From positions 1 to 64,000 of the forward strand of contig CAZQRA010000009.1 of NCBI GenBank assembly GCA_964595575.1: a stretch of 64,000 bases of DNA, in the 5' to 3' direction. The notes below the pieces were generated by a model. That model was not told the DNA's origin. It did not search any database and saw only the letters and a program-made list of their open reading frames with translations. Positions 10,832 to 18,524 of the stretch are shown piece after piece (positions within the stretch are counted from its first letter, which is position 1; each line of letters opens with the position of its first letter). The translations under genes were made by a program, and so were the position numbers. Origin of the DNA: PALSA-612 sp964595575. Its GTDB lineage: Bacteria; Actinomycetota; Thermoleophilia; Gaiellales; Gaiellaceae.

Positions 10832-11770
10832 GTGCCCCGCCTCGGCTCCACGTCGCTGGACGTCTTTCCCCTCTGCCTGGGGGGGAACGTGTTCGGCTGG
10901 ACGGCGGACGAGGCGCAGTCGCTCGCCGTCCTGGATGCCTACGCCGCCGCCGGCGGCAACTTCATCGACACGGCCGATTCCTACGTCCACTGGGCACCGG
11001 GGGCGCGGGGCGGGGAGTCGGAGGAGATCATCGGCCGCTGGCTCTCCGCCCGCGGCAACCGCGACCGCGTGGTCGTGGCCACCAAGGTGGGCCGCCACCC
11101 GCAGCGCAAGGGGCTGCGGGCCGAGACCATCCGGGCCGCCTGCGAGGACTCCCTACGACGGCTTCGCACCGACTACATCGACCTCTACTACGCCCACGGA
11201 GACGACGACCCGTCTCTACCGTTGGAGGAGACCCTGGGAGCCTTCGACGCCCTGGTCCGGGAGGGGAAGGTGCGCTACGTGGCTGCCTCCAACTACGGGG
11301 CCGATCGCCTAGCCCGAGCCCTGGAGGTGAGCGAGCGAGAAGGGCTGACCGCCTACGTGGCCCTCCAGCCCCGCTACAACCTCATGGAGCGAGACTACGA
11401 GCGGGAGCTCCTTCCCCTCTGCGCGGCTAAGGGCCTCGCCTGCGTCCCCTACTTTGCCCTCGCCATGGGCTTCCTGACGGGGAAGTACCGCCCCGGCGGC
11501 CCGCCCGTGGACAGCCCCCGAGCCCAGCATGCCGTGCGCTACCTAGAGGGACGGGGGCGGGCGGTGCTGGCCGCGCTGGACGACATCGCGGCCGCCCACC
11601 GCACCAGCGTGGCCGCCGTCGCCCTGGCCTGGCTCCGCTCCCGCCCCACCGTCGTCTCCTCCATCGCCAGCGCCCGCAGCCCCGAGCAGCTGGCGGAGCT
11701 CCTCCCCTTCCTCGATCTCCATCTCTCCTCCGACGAGCTCTCCCTCCTCGACCAGGCGAGCGCCGCCTAA
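10832..11770 (+). CDS. Aldo/keto reductase
   Basis: NAD(P)H-dependent oxidoreductase of the AKR superfamily, TIM-barrel fold, cytoplasmic. The expected tetrad is visible: Asp and Tyr in FIDTADSYVHW, Lys in VVVATKVG, and His in YYAHGDDD. The C-terminal cofactor region has SIASARSPEQLAELL. The preferred start is GTG at 10832 (PRLGSTSLDVFPLCLGGN, where alignable sequence begins); a TTG at 10808 would add 8 residues and cannot be excluded. It follows nrdJ on the same strand with a short gap and lies just ahead of an unknown protein gene. Substrate unknown. Confidence 0.85.
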   Translation: MPRLGSTSLDVFPLCLGGNVFGWTADEAQSLAVLDAYAAAGGNFIDTADSYVHWAPGARGGESEEIIGRWLSARGNRDRVVVATKVGRHPQRKGLRAETIRAACEDSLRRLRTDYIDLYYAHGDDDPSLPLEETLGAFDALVREGKVRYVAASNYGADRLARALEVSEREGLTAYVALQPRYNLMERDYERELLPLCAAKGLACVPYFALAMGFLTGKYRPGGPPVDSPRAQHAVRYLEGRGRAVLAALDDIAAAHRTSVAAVALAWLRSRPTVVSSIASARSPEQLAELLPFLDLHLSSDELSLLDQASAA

Positions 11771-11782
11771 GCTGGTGGCGCC

Positions 11783-12682
11783 ATGACCTTCCACTACCAG
11801 GTGGTAACGGTCGCCCGCCCGGGAAGGGCACGCACTCGTCGCTACGCCTCCGGGGAGGAGCTCGCCCCGGGAAGCCTGGTCAGGCTCGACGGGCGCGACT
11901 GGCTGGTCGAGCGGGTGGAGAAGGCCTGGGGAGGAGAGGGAAAGGACGGTCGGGTGGTCGCCAAGCCGGCCCGCTACCGCCTCCTCCTCCGCCATCCTGA
12001 GGGTAGGGTCGAGGTGGGAGCCCTCCGCCGTCTTCGCCCGGACGGGCCCCGGCTCGGCCACGCCTTCTCCACGGTCGAGGACGGCCAGCGGGTGAGCTGG
12101 CAGGTGGTGGACGAGCGGCTGGCCTGGGACGAGCGAGGAGAGCCCTACCTGGAGCTCGTGGCCGAGCGCGACTACGGCGAGGTAGAGCAGCTCCCCGACC
12201 ACGAGCTCGAGCACGCCCTGTCCAGGGCGGCCGCGGAGCCCGTAGCCGGCGGTCCCGCCGTGGCCCGAGCCGAGGAGCAAGGGCTGGCAGTGGAGCTGGT
12301 GGCCCTGGAGCCCGGCCGGGAGCCCGACTGGGAGGAGGCCGAGCGCTACATCGACGCCCTCGTCCTCGACGAGATCGAGGACGACCTCCTCGAGCTGTGC
12401 GGCGTCGATCCGGACAGCGACCCGCCCGAGACCTGGCTCGACACCGTCAAGGAGCGCCTCCGCTTGGATTTGGAGCGCTTCCGCGCAGACGTCGAGACCG
12501 ATCACGACCAGATCGAGCAGTGGGAGCTCGCAGGTGGGCGGGTCCTGGCCGCCATGGGCGGCTTCGAGGACGAGTCCGACCCTGGCTCGGGCTACGGCTG
12601 GATGTGCCGGCTCGTGGACAGCGGAGCCTTGGCCGCAGCCGGGTTCGTGCAGGTGCGCAAGGCCGACCTCAGGATGTCCTAG
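11783..12682 (+). CDS. Unrecognised acidic protein, 299 residues
   Basis: Not matched to a named family. The first 100 residues are beta-rich and basic (YQVVTVARPGRARTRRY, LVRLDGRDWLVERVEK, RYRLLLRHPEG), and the rest is acidic and helical (LVLDEIEDDLLELCGVDP, ETWLDTVKERLRLDLERF). No signal peptide or membrane helix is seen. It starts 12 bp after the aldo/keto reductase stop, so it is probably in the same transcript. Its 3' end overlaps the convergent Fur gene by 14 bp. Two of its short N-terminal segments resemble, in reversed order, parts of the 100-residue protein encoded at 14712-15014. Confidence 0.55.
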   Translation: MTFHYQVVTVARPGRARTRRYASGEELAPGSLVRLDGRDWLVERVEKAWGGEGKDGRVVAKPARYRLLLRHPEGRVEVGALRRLRPDGPRLGHAFSTVEDGQRVSWQVVDERLAWDERGEPYLELVAERDYGEVEQLPDHELEHALSRAAAEPVAGGPAVARAEEQGLAVELVALEPGREPDWEEAERYIDALVLDEIEDDLLELCGVDPDSDPPETWLDTVKERLRLDLERFRADVETDHDQIEQWELAGGRVLAAMGGFEDESDPGSGYGWMCRLVDSGALAAAGFVQVRKADLRMS

Positions 12683-13121
12683 GCCGGCTGACGGCGGCCT
12701 GACAGTCGGGGCACAACCCCCAGAAGACCACCTCGGCCTCGTCCACGGCGAACCCCCCGCCGGCGGGGGGGCGGAGGCAGGGAGCCTGCCCCACCACGCA
12801 GTCGACGTCGACAACGGAGGCGCAGGATCGACAGACCAGGTGGTGGTGGTTGTCTCCCACCCGCGTCTCGAACCGGGCCGGCCCTCCCGCTGGCTGGATG
12901 CGACGAGCCAGGCCGTGCTCGACGAGCACCGCCAGGGCGTCGTAGACAGCCTGGACCGAGATGGAGCCCAGGCGAGCCCGGGCGGCGGCGCGGACCTCCT
13001 CGGCGTCGGGATGCCCGCTGAGCTCGTCGAGGGCAGCGAGCACGGCCACCCGGGGCGCGGTGACCCGGATACCACGCCGGCGCAGCTTCTCCGCGTAGGC
13101 CGCCCTGTCGTCCCTGCCCAT
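12669..13121 (-). CDS. Fur-family metal- or peroxide-responsive repressor
   Basis: A 150-residue DNA-binding repressor of the Fur/PerR/Zur family. The winged helix is at about residues 10-75 (GIRVTAPRVAVLAALDEL, then ISVQAVYDALAVLVEHGL). The HHHLVCRSC segment and a later CPDC provide the structural zinc site (two CxxC pairs), and the histidines plus acidic residues can form a regulatory metal site. It is divergent from the DUF2180-manganese catalase operon, with 105 bp between starts. This argues for a PerR-like or manganese-linked role and self-regulation, but the specific metal cannot be read from sequence. The ATG at 13121 has no clear ribosome binding site. Confidence 0.88.
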   Translation of the reverse strand: MGRDDRAAYAEKLRRRGIRVTAPRVAVLAALDELSGHPDAEEVRAAARARLGSISVQAVYDALAVLVEHGLARRIQPAGGPARFETRVGDNHHHLVCRSCASVVDVDCVVGQAPCLRPPAGGGFAVDEAEVVFWGLCPDCQAAVSRPRTS

Positions 13122-13162
13122 TCGTCACATCGTACGCGTGGAGGCGGCTCCCTCCGGAGATA

Positions 13163-13191
13163 TTGATGGCGATGTGGTCTCAGAGTAGAAT
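13163..13191 (+). promoter_or_regulatory. Sigma-70-type promoter for the DUF2180-catalase operon
   Basis: TTGATG at 13163-13168 and TAGAAT at 13186-13191 are separated by 17 bp, a near-ideal vegetative promoter. The predicted transcription start near 13198 falls inside the twin palindromes that follow, so a repressor bound there would block initiation. Confidence 0.6.
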
Positions 13192-13214
13192 AGATCCGAT
13201 CTAGGATCCGATCC
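13192..13214. promoter_or_regulatory. Twin palindromes, candidate operator
   Basis: Two adjacent perfect inverted repeats with a central C: AGATC-C-GATCT (13192-13202) and GGATC-C-GATCC (13204-13214). Their centres are 12 bp apart, about one helical turn. They overlap the predicted transcription start of the DUF2180-manganese catalase operon and lie between it and the divergent Fur-family gene, the most likely regulator. Confidence 0.55.
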
Positions 13215-13226
13215 GAAGAGGGTGCC

Positions 13227-13412
13227 ATGCAGTGTTACGTCTGTCATCGAGAAGGCCGTTCCTCCCCCGCCCTAGGGCTGTGCCGGGTGTGCTCGGTCGG
13301 TCTCTGCCTCGCACACCTGCGTCAGGCAGCCTCGACGCTCGGCCCCGGGGGGACCCTCTACGCCTGTCGCCACGACGCCTGGCAGGCGACGGCCGACGCC
13401 CACAGGGAGTGA
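13227..13412 (+). CDS. DUF2180-like mini zinc protein
   Basis: A 61-residue protein with a zinc-binding look: MQCYVCHREG, then LCRVCSVGLCLAHL and a later CRHD. The pattern of two CxxC-type pairs plus His matches the small DUF2180 proteins. It is first in the operon, 30 bp before the manganese catalase, and follows the strong promoter at 13163. Its role is unknown; position suggests it takes part in the oxidative-stress response, perhaps in metal or redox sensing. GAAGAGGG lies 4-12 bp before the ATG. Confidence 0.7.
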   Translation: MQCYVCHREGRSSPALGLCRVCSVGLCLAHLRQAASTLGPGGTLYACRHDAWQATADAHRE

Positions 13413-13442
13413 GAAGACGCACGCGACAAAGGAGGTACGACC

Positions 13443-14333
13443 GTGTTCTTGCGCATCGACAGGCTCCAAGTCGAGCTACCCATGCCTAGCGAGCCCGATC
13501 CCGACGCCGCCGCCGCCGTCCAGGAGCTTCTAGGCGGACGGTTCGGGGAGATGTCCACCCTCATGAACTACACCTACCAGTCTTTCAACTTCCGGGGTCG
13601 GGACAAGGCAAAGCCCTTCTACGACCTCGTCGCCAACATCGCCACCGAGGAGCTCGGGCATATCGAGCTCGTGGCGGCCACTATCAACGGCATGCTCACG
13701 GGCGCGGCCGAGGGCGACGACCCCGCTACCGGTACCCCGCTCGGTCGGGGAACGAGGTCTCGCAACACCCACCACTTCATCGCCACCGGCCTGGGCACCC
13801 TCGTGGGCAACTCCCTGGGCCAGCCGTGGCGAGGCGACTACGTCTTCTCGAGCGGAGACCTGGTCATGGATCTCCTCCACAACTTCTTTCTTGAGAACGG
13901 GGCTCGGCTCCAGAAGATCCGCGTCTACGAGATGACGAACCACCCCATCGCCCGGCAGATGCTCGGGTACCTGTTCGTGCGGGGAGGCGTGCACGCCCTC
14001 GCCTACGGCAAGGCCCTGGAGGAGCTGACCGGGGTCGAGGTGTGGAAGCTGCTCCCCATCCCCAAGATCGACAACTCCGCCTTCCCCGAGGCGCGCGCGT
14101 TCGAGGAGCAGGGAGTCCATCGCAAGCTCTACCGCTTCAGCCTGCAGGACTACCAGGACGTGCGGGCGATCTGGCAGGGCGAGCACCCTCAGGGGGGAGC
14201 GCTGGAGGTGGTCGACGGCGCCCCCGAGGGGGGCCCTCTCCAGGCTCTACCCCCAGAGCCGGCTGTCTTCTCGCCCGGCGTCCACCCGGGGGAGATTGAG
14301 GAGATCGCCGCCCGGCTGCTCCGCTCGGCCTAG
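13443..14333 (+). CDS. Manganese (non-heme) catalase
   Basis: Breaks down hydrogen peroxide with a di-manganese centre in a four-helix bundle. Candidate metal ligands are E36 (GEMSTLMNYTYQ), E70 and H73 (TEELGHIEL), and the later Glu/His in FFLENGARLQK and GGVHALAYGKAL. 296 residues is typical. The GTG start at 13443 has a textbook AGGAGG a few bases upstream. It is co-transcribed with the DUF2180 gene and sits opposite a Fur-family gene, which suggests induction by peroxide or control by metal supply. Confidence 0.93.
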   Translation: MFLRIDRLQVELPMPSEPDPDAAAAVQELLGGRFGEMSTLMNYTYQSFNFRGRDKAKPFYDLVANIATEELGHIELVAATINGMLTGAAEGDDPATGTPLGRGTRSRNTHHFIATGLGTLVGNSLGQPWRGDYVFSSGDLVMDLLHNFFLENGARLQKIRVYEMTNHPIARQMLGYLFVRGGVHALAYGKALEELTGVEVWKLLPIPKIDNSAFPEARAFEEQGVHRKLYRFSLQDYQDVRAIWQGEHPQGGALEVVDGAPEGGPLQALPPEPAVFSPGVHPGEIEEIAARLLRSA

Positions 14334-14708
14334 CTAGCCGGGCGGGGCGGCCGCCTGGCCGCGCAGGTAGGCGTCCTGGCCGCGCTTCCAGTCCTCCCGG
14401 GGAGGGGAGAAGATGTCGAGGACGAGCGAGTCCTCCAGGGCCTCGACCTGGTGGGGCTCGTTCGTCCTCAAGGCCACGCTCTCTCCGGCGGCGACGATCC
14501 GCTCCTCCCCGTCCCCGAGGAAGCGGAGCCGCCCCTCGAGCACGGTGGCGATCTGCTCGCTTGCGTGCTCGTGGCGGGGGACGACGGCCCCTCGGGCCAG
14601 CCGAATACGGGCCAGGGTCATCGTCTCCGTGTGCATGGCCTGCCGGGAGATGCCGGGAGACAGCTCCTCCACCGGCTCCTCCTCCCACCGCTGCACACGC
14701 ACGGGCAC
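14334..14708 (-). CDS. Single-domain cupin protein
   Basis: A 124-residue beta-barrel cupin. Motif 1 is PRHEHASEQIATVLEG, giving two His and a Glu as metal ligands, and motif 2 includes TNEPHQVEALED with the last His. No catalytic family can be assigned: small cupins include dioxygenases, isomerases and sensors. The GTG start at 14708 is 3 bp past the stop codon of the upstream small gene (14712-15014), so the two are almost surely co-translated. It is convergent with the manganese catalase gene, the stops touching. Confidence 0.8.
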   Translation of the reverse strand: MPVRVQRWEEEPVEELSPGISRQAMHTETMTLARIRLARGAVVPRHEHASEQIATVLEGRLRFLGDGEERIVAAGESVALRTNEPHQVEALEDSLVLDIFSPPREDWKRGQDAYLRGQAAAPPG

Positions 14709-14711
14709 AGT

Positions 14712-15014
14712 CTACGCCCTGCCGTCGCGGTCGGCGAACACGCAGGCGCGGTCGTCTCCCGGAAGCGGCGAGCGACCCACCCGGAGCACGTGGTAGGCGC
14801 GATCGCCCAGGGAGAGCCGAGCGCCCACCGGCGGCACCTCTCCCTGCCGCTCGAGGAGGAGGTACCCCCGCGGTCCTGGAGCGAGCAGGAGGTAGCGCTC
14901 CCCCTGCTCGAGCGGGCGGAAGAGGCGCCGCTCCAGGCGTAGCCGGCGGGCGGCCTCCTGGTGCCTGCCCGGCCAGTGGGGCCACTCTCCTCGGTGTCCG
15001 TGCTCTCGCGCCAT
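14712..15014 (-). CDS. Unrecognised 100-residue basic protein
   Basis: No known family. Basic N-terminal third (REHGHRGEWPHWPGRHQEAA, RRLRLERRLF), then a beta-rich part (GERYLLLAPGPRGYLLLER, GARLSLGDRAYHVLRVGRS) that resembles the opening segments of the protein encoded at 11783-12682, though in the opposite order. No signal or membrane segment. It reads straight into the cupin gene with a 3-bp gap. ATG start at 15014. Divergent from the GlcD-like oxidase gene. Confidence 0.5.
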   Translation of the reverse strand: MAREHGHRGEWPHWPGRHQEAARRLRLERRLFRPLEQGERYLLLAPGPRGYLLLERQGEVPPVGARLSLGDRAYHVLRVGRSPLPGDDRACVFADRDGRA

Positions 15015-15116
15015 GGGTCGTGGCCGCGGCGACCCCCCGTCAGATTCCTGCTCCCTCTTCGCCGGCGGGTCCCTCCATCCTACGTCGCCCGCCTGCCAGC
15101 CGTCAGAATCGAGGGC

Positions 15117-16490
15117 ATGAGCGCCCTCCGCGAGCGCCTGGCCGCTCTCCTCGCCGATCCCCGTCGTGCCTCCGACGGAGCCTCGGATCGCGACCTGCAC
15201 GCCGCCGACCTGACCTTCCACCGGCCGGTACGGCCGGAGGTGGTGGTCTACCCTGAGACCACCGAGGAGGTCGCGCGCGTCCTGGCTCTGGCCCACGAGC
15301 TGCGGGTGCCGGTGACGCCCTTCGCCGCCGGCTCCAGCCTCGAGGGCCACGTGATCCCGATCGCCGGCGGTATCAGCCTCGACCTCACGCGCATGGACCG
15401 GATCCTCGACCTCGCCCCCCACGACCTCACGGCTACCGTCCAGCCGGGGGTGACGCGTGGCGCCCTCAACCGGGCCGCCGGCGCCCACGGTCTCTTCTTT
15501 CCCGTCGATCCCGGAGCCGACGCCACCCTGGGGGGAATGGCGGCCACCAACGCCGCCGGTACCACCACCCTCCGCTACGGGAAGATGCGAGCCCAGGTGC
15601 TCGCTCTGGAGGTGGCGCTGCCCGGCGGCAAGGTGATCCGGACGGGAAGCCGGGCGCCCAAGACCTCGGCCGGCTACGACCTCACCGGGCTGTTCGTGGG
15701 CTCGGAAGGCACGCTGGGGGTGATCACCGAGCTCACGGTGCGCCTCCACGGCATCCCCGAGCGGGCGGTCGCCCTGCGGGCCGTCTTCCCCACGGTGGAG
15801 GCGGCCTGCCGGACGGGCGTGGCCGCCGCAGCCGCCGGCCTGGGGGTGACCCGCCTCGAGCTCCTGGACGAGGCGGCCATCGCCGCTGTCAACGCCTACG
15901 CGGGCACCTCCTTCCCCCGGGCGCCGTGTCTCTTCGTGGAGGCGGCGGGGACGGAGGAGACGGTGGAGGCAGACCTCGAGCTCGTGCAGGGCCTCGCTCA
16001 GGAAGAGGGCGCGCTCGAGGTCGTCTACGAGCGTAGCCCCGAGGGCCGCGCCCGGCTGTGGGAGGCCCGCCACGTGTACGCCTACGCCCTCCGAGCCGCC
16101 CGTCCCGGCCGCGGCGTTCGCTCCACCGACGTGTGCGTGCCCTTGAGCCAGCTTCCAGAGGCGGTGCGGGCGGCCCGAGCGGAGATCGAGCGTCTGGGCC
16201 TCGACGCCGCCATCGTCGGCCACGTCGGCGACGGCAACTTCCACGTGGCGGTGGCCATCGATCCCCAGGATCCTGCCGCTCGAGCCGCCTTCGAGGAGCT
16301 CTCCCAGCGACTGGTCGAGGACGCCCTCGCCCGCGGCGGCACCTGCACCGGCGAGCACGGGGTCGGCCTGGGCAAGATCGCCGCCTTGGAGCGCGAGCAC
16401 GGGGACCTCGTCCCCTACATGCGGGCGATCAAGGCCCTGTTCGACCCCCACGGCATCATGAACCCGGGCAAGGTCCTGGGTCCAGGCTAG
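15117..16490 (+). CDS. FAD-linked oxidase of the GlcD / D-lactate dehydrogenase type
   Basis: Oxidises a 2-hydroxy acid (glycolate or D-lactate) and passes electrons to a carrier, probably at the membrane surface. The N-terminal FAD-binding (PP-loop) domain has TPFAAGSSLEGHV, VDPGADATLGGMAATNAAGT and GLFVGSEGTLGVITELTV. The C-terminal FAD-linked oxidase domain contains the family's GHVGDGNFH and the TCTGEHGVGLGK motif, ending HGIMNPGKVL. At 457 residues it is complete. The start is ATG at 15117, where homology-like sequence begins. No GlcE/GlcF partner genes are adjacent, so substrate and acceptor remain open. Confidence 0.88.
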   Translation: MSALRERLAALLADPRRASDGASDRDLHAADLTFHRPVRPEVVVYPETTEEVARVLALAHELRVPVTPFAAGSSLEGHVIPIAGGISLDLTRMDRILDLAPHDLTATVQPGVTRGALNRAAGAHGLFFPVDPGADATLGGMAATNAAGTTTLRYGKMRAQVLALEVALPGGKVIRTGSRAPKTSAGYDLTGLFVGSEGTLGVITELTVRLHGIPERAVALRAVFPTVEAACRTGVAAAAAGLGVTRLELLDEAAIAAVNAYAGTSFPRAPCLFVEAAGTEETVEADLELVQGLAQEEGALEVVYERSPEGRARLWEARHVYAYALRAARPGRGVRSTDVCVPLSQLPEAVRAARAEIERLGLDAAIVGHVGDGNFHVAVAIDPQDPAARAAFEELSQRLVEDALARGGTCTGEHGVGLGKIAALEREHGDLVPYMRAIKALFDPHGIMNPGKVLGPG

Positions 16491-16492
16491 GT

Positions 16493-16561
16493 GGCCCCCT
16501 CGAGTTCTGCTTCTTGGCCGACTGGTTCCTTCGCAAGCGGGGCCTGCGGGAGCGGGTCGAG
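16493..16561 (+). pseudogene. Short remnant of a sulfide:quinone-reductase-like flavoprotein
   Basis: About 23 codons in one frame read GPLEFCFLADWFLRKRGL followed by RERVE. This resembles the piece of SQR-type FAD oxidoreductases where a Pro/Leu-Glu pair precedes a helix ending in LRKRG(V/L)R. No start, cofactor motif or remaining domain is present on either side, so it can only be a fragment. It begins 3 bp after the GlcD-like stop and runs, out of frame, into the truncated DsrE gene. The match is from pattern memory and is tentative. Confidence 0.4.
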
Positions 16562-16563
16562 GC

Positions 16564-16872
16564 TGGCACAAGCTCAAGGTGGCCACCGTGGGTAACCCCG
16601 GCCTCCACCTGCCCACCCTGATCGGAGCCCTACCGGGGATGTCGGCTGTGGCTACCTGGATGATGCGGCGGCAGATGGAGAAGCTCGACCTTCCCCCGGT
16701 GCCCGAGTTCATCGAGCTCATCGCCGACTCGGGAGCCGAGCTCTACGCCTGCCAGGCGACGGTGGACATGTTCGGGCTGACCAGGGACGACTTCGTGCCC
16801 CAGGTGAAGGGAGTGCTCACGGTGGGCGAGTTCTACGAGCTCGCGGCCAGCGGCGAGATCATCTTCACGTGA
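16564..16872 (+). pseudogene. 5'-truncated DsrE/DsrF/DrsH-like gene
   Basis: The reading frame encodes the C-terminal two thirds of a DsrE2-type sulfur-carrier protein: HKLKVATVGNPGLHLPT, IGALPGMSAVATWMMRRQME, then FIELIADSGAELYACQATVD with the conserved Cys, and a tail ending in SGEIIFT. The N-terminal 60-70 residues normally holding the first beta-alpha units and the FFTFWG stretch are missing. The only candidate start (GTG at 16579) lies inside the conserved region with no ribosome binding site. It is therefore probably a deletion remnant, or possibly an assembly error. The family acts in sulfur trafficking, often beside SQR and rhodanese genes. Confidence 0.65.
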
Positions 16873-16881
16873 GAGAGACGT

Positions 16882-16911
16882 GCCGGGCCGGCTGGGGAGA
16901 GCCGGCCCGGC
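16882..16911. terminator. Strong GC hairpin, probable bidirectional terminator
   Basis: Perfect 11-bp stem GCCGGGCCGGC / GCCGGCCCGGC with an 8-nt loop, no T-run. It lies between the convergent DsrE remnant and nitroreductase gene, where it would serve both. Confidence 0.6.
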
Positions 16912-16934
16912 GCCCTTCCGGCCCTCGGCCCCTC

Positions 16935-17570
16935 CTACCAGCGATCCCAGTGCACCATCGTCTCGAGCGACCTTCGCCGCGCGGGGCGAAAGGGACTACC
17001 GGTCACGTGGGCGACCGGGATCAGCGCTACCTGCATCACCTCCTCGTAGGGGATGCCGAGGAGGGCGGCCGCCTCCCGCTCGTAGGCCAGGTGGAAGGTG
17101 GTGAGGCAGGTACCGAGCCCGCGGGCCCGAGCGGCCAGCATGAAGCTCCAGGCGGCGGGGAGGATGGAGCCGAACCGGGCTGCCTGGAAGGCGAGCGGCT
17201 TGCCCTCGGTGCGACCCTCGATGCAGGGAACGACGTGGACCGGGACCTCCCCGATGTGCCGCATCAAGTGGCGAACCGAGTCGAGGAGCCGGCGCCTGTC
17301 CGAGGAGAGCAGGCCCAAGGCCGCTTGAGGTCGCGAGGCGAGGTAGCGCCGAGCGCCTCGCCGCCACAGCTCGCCCAGGGCCGTGCGCGTGTCAGGATCG
17401 GAGACGACGAGGAAGTGCCAGTCCTGGCGGTAGCCCCCAGTGGGCGCCTGCTGGGCCAAGCGCAGGCACTCCTCGAGGAGGCGGGGGTCCACCGGCCGGC
17501 GGAGGTCGAGGCGGCGCCGAACGCAGCGGGTGGTGGCCAGGAGCTCGTCGGGCGTCACCACGGCCCGCAC
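16935..17570 (-). CDS. Nitroreductase-family flavoprotein
   Basis: FMN-dependent oxidoreductase fold. Characteristic stretches are CVRRRLDLRRPVDPRLLEEC, AQQAPTGGYRQDWHFLVVSD, and the C-terminal GLGTCLTTFHL and EEVMQVALIPVAHVTG. 211 residues is typical. GTG start at 17570 is the furthest upstream; a shorter start is possible. Reaction substrate is unknown; family members reduce nitro groups, quinones or flavins. It is the last gene of a minus-strand run starting at the HTH-TPR regulator, 40 bp after the rhodanese gene. Nitroreductases of this broad class are also part of mycobacterial dormancy regulons, which is context rather than evidence. Confidence 0.85.
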   Translation of the reverse strand: MRAVVTPDELLATTRCVRRRLDLRRPVDPRLLEECLRLAQQAPTGGYRQDWHFLVVSDPDTRTALGELWRRGARRYLASRPQAALGLLSSDRRRLLDSVRHLMRHIGEVPVHVVPCIEGRTEGKPLAFQAARFGSILPAAWSFMLAARARGLGTCLTTFHLAYEREAAALLGIPYEEVMQVALIPVAHVTGSPFRPARRRSLETMVHWDRW

Positions 17571-17610
17571 CCGCCTAGCCTCGACCTCGTCCGCCCGGCG
17601 GCAGGCCCAT

Positions 17611-18453
17611 CTACGGCTTCTCGATGGGGACGTCGACCAGGTTGCCCCACTCGGTCCAGGAGCCGTCGTAGTTCTTCACGTTGGCGTAGCCCAGAAGCTC
17701 GCGGAGGACGAACCAGGTATGGGCACTCCGCTCGCCGATGCGGCAGTAGGCGCGCACCTCCTTGTCGGGCGTGACTCCCTTGCCTGCGTAGATCTGGCGC
17801 AGCTCCTCCGCCGGCTTGAAGGTGCCGTCGTCCCGGACGGCCGTGGCCCAGGGGATCGACCTGGCGCCGGGGATGTGGCCGGCCCGCTGGGCTCCCTCCT
17901 GCTCGTAGCCGGGGGGGGCGACCAGCTCGCCCGAGTACTCCTGGGGGCTGCGAACGTCGACCAGGACGATGTCGTCGCGACCGAGCCCGGCCAGCACCTG
18001 GTCCCGGTAGACGCGAATCGACTCGTCCCGCTCCTTGGCCGTGTAGGCCCTGGGCGCGGGCTGGGGTACCTCGGTGGTGAGGGGACGCCCCTCGTCGATC
18101 CACTTCTGGCGGCCGCCGTCGAGGATGCGCACGTCCTCGTGGCCGTAGATCTTCAGGTACCAGTAGGCGTAGGCAGCGAACCAGTTGTTCTTGTCGCCGT
18201 AGAGGACGACGGTGGTGTCGTTGCCGATGCCGGAAGAGCCCATGAGGCGCTCGAACAAGGCTTTGTCGATGAGGTCGCGCTCGACCGGGTCCTGGAGGTC
18301 GTCGCGCCAATGGAGCCTGATCGCTCCTGGGATATGGCCCTCGTCGTAGAGCTCGGGGCTCTCGTCCACCTCGGCCACCACCAGGTTGTCGTCGCCCAGG
18401 TGGTCGGCCAGCCACTCGGTACTGACGAGCACCTCCTTGGCGTACCCGCCCAT
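17611..18453 (-). CDS. Thiosulfate sulfurtransferase (two-domain rhodanese)
   Basis: Transfers sulfane sulfur from thiosulfate to an acceptor. Two rhodanese domains are present: an inactive N-terminal one (VVAEVDESPELYDEGHIPGA) and a catalytic C-terminal one with VRAYCRIGERSAHTW, placing the active Cys at 237 in the CRxGxR loop typical of thiosulfate rather than mercaptopyruvate enzymes. 280 residues is standard. The ATG at 18453 is fixed by AAGGAGG 10 bp upstream. A 12-bp inverted repeat sits just upstream of that site. With the DsrE and SQR remnants nearby it suggests that a larger sulfur-oxidation module once existed here. Confidence 0.92.
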   Translation of the reverse strand: MGGYAKEVLVSTEWLADHLGDDNLVVAEVDESPELYDEGHIPGAIRLHWRDDLQDPVERDLIDKALFERLMGSSGIGNDTTVVLYGDKNNWFAAYAYWYLKIYGHEDVRILDGGRQKWIDEGRPLTTEVPQPAPRAYTAKERDESIRVYRDQVLAGLGRDDIVLVDVRSPQEYSGELVAPPGYEQEGAQRAGHIPGARSIPWATAVRDDGTFKPAEELRQIYAGKGVTPDKEVRAYCRIGERSAHTWFVLRELLGYANVKNYDGSWTEWGNLVDVPIEKP

Positions 18454-18468
18454 GTCCGAACCTCCTTT

Positions 18469-18480
18469 ACTTTCCAAAGT
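18469..18480. promoter_or_regulatory. Inverted repeat upstream of the rhodanese gene
   Basis: ACTTT-CC-AAAGT, perfect 5-bp arms with a 2-bp centre, immediately upstream of the ribosome binding site in an unusually AT-rich patch. Candidate operator or transcription-start element; too short to be sure. Confidence 0.35.
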
Positions 18481-18524
18481 GAAGTGACGGTAGGGGCGAT
18501 TATTGCACGCCCCCCGGCCTCTCG

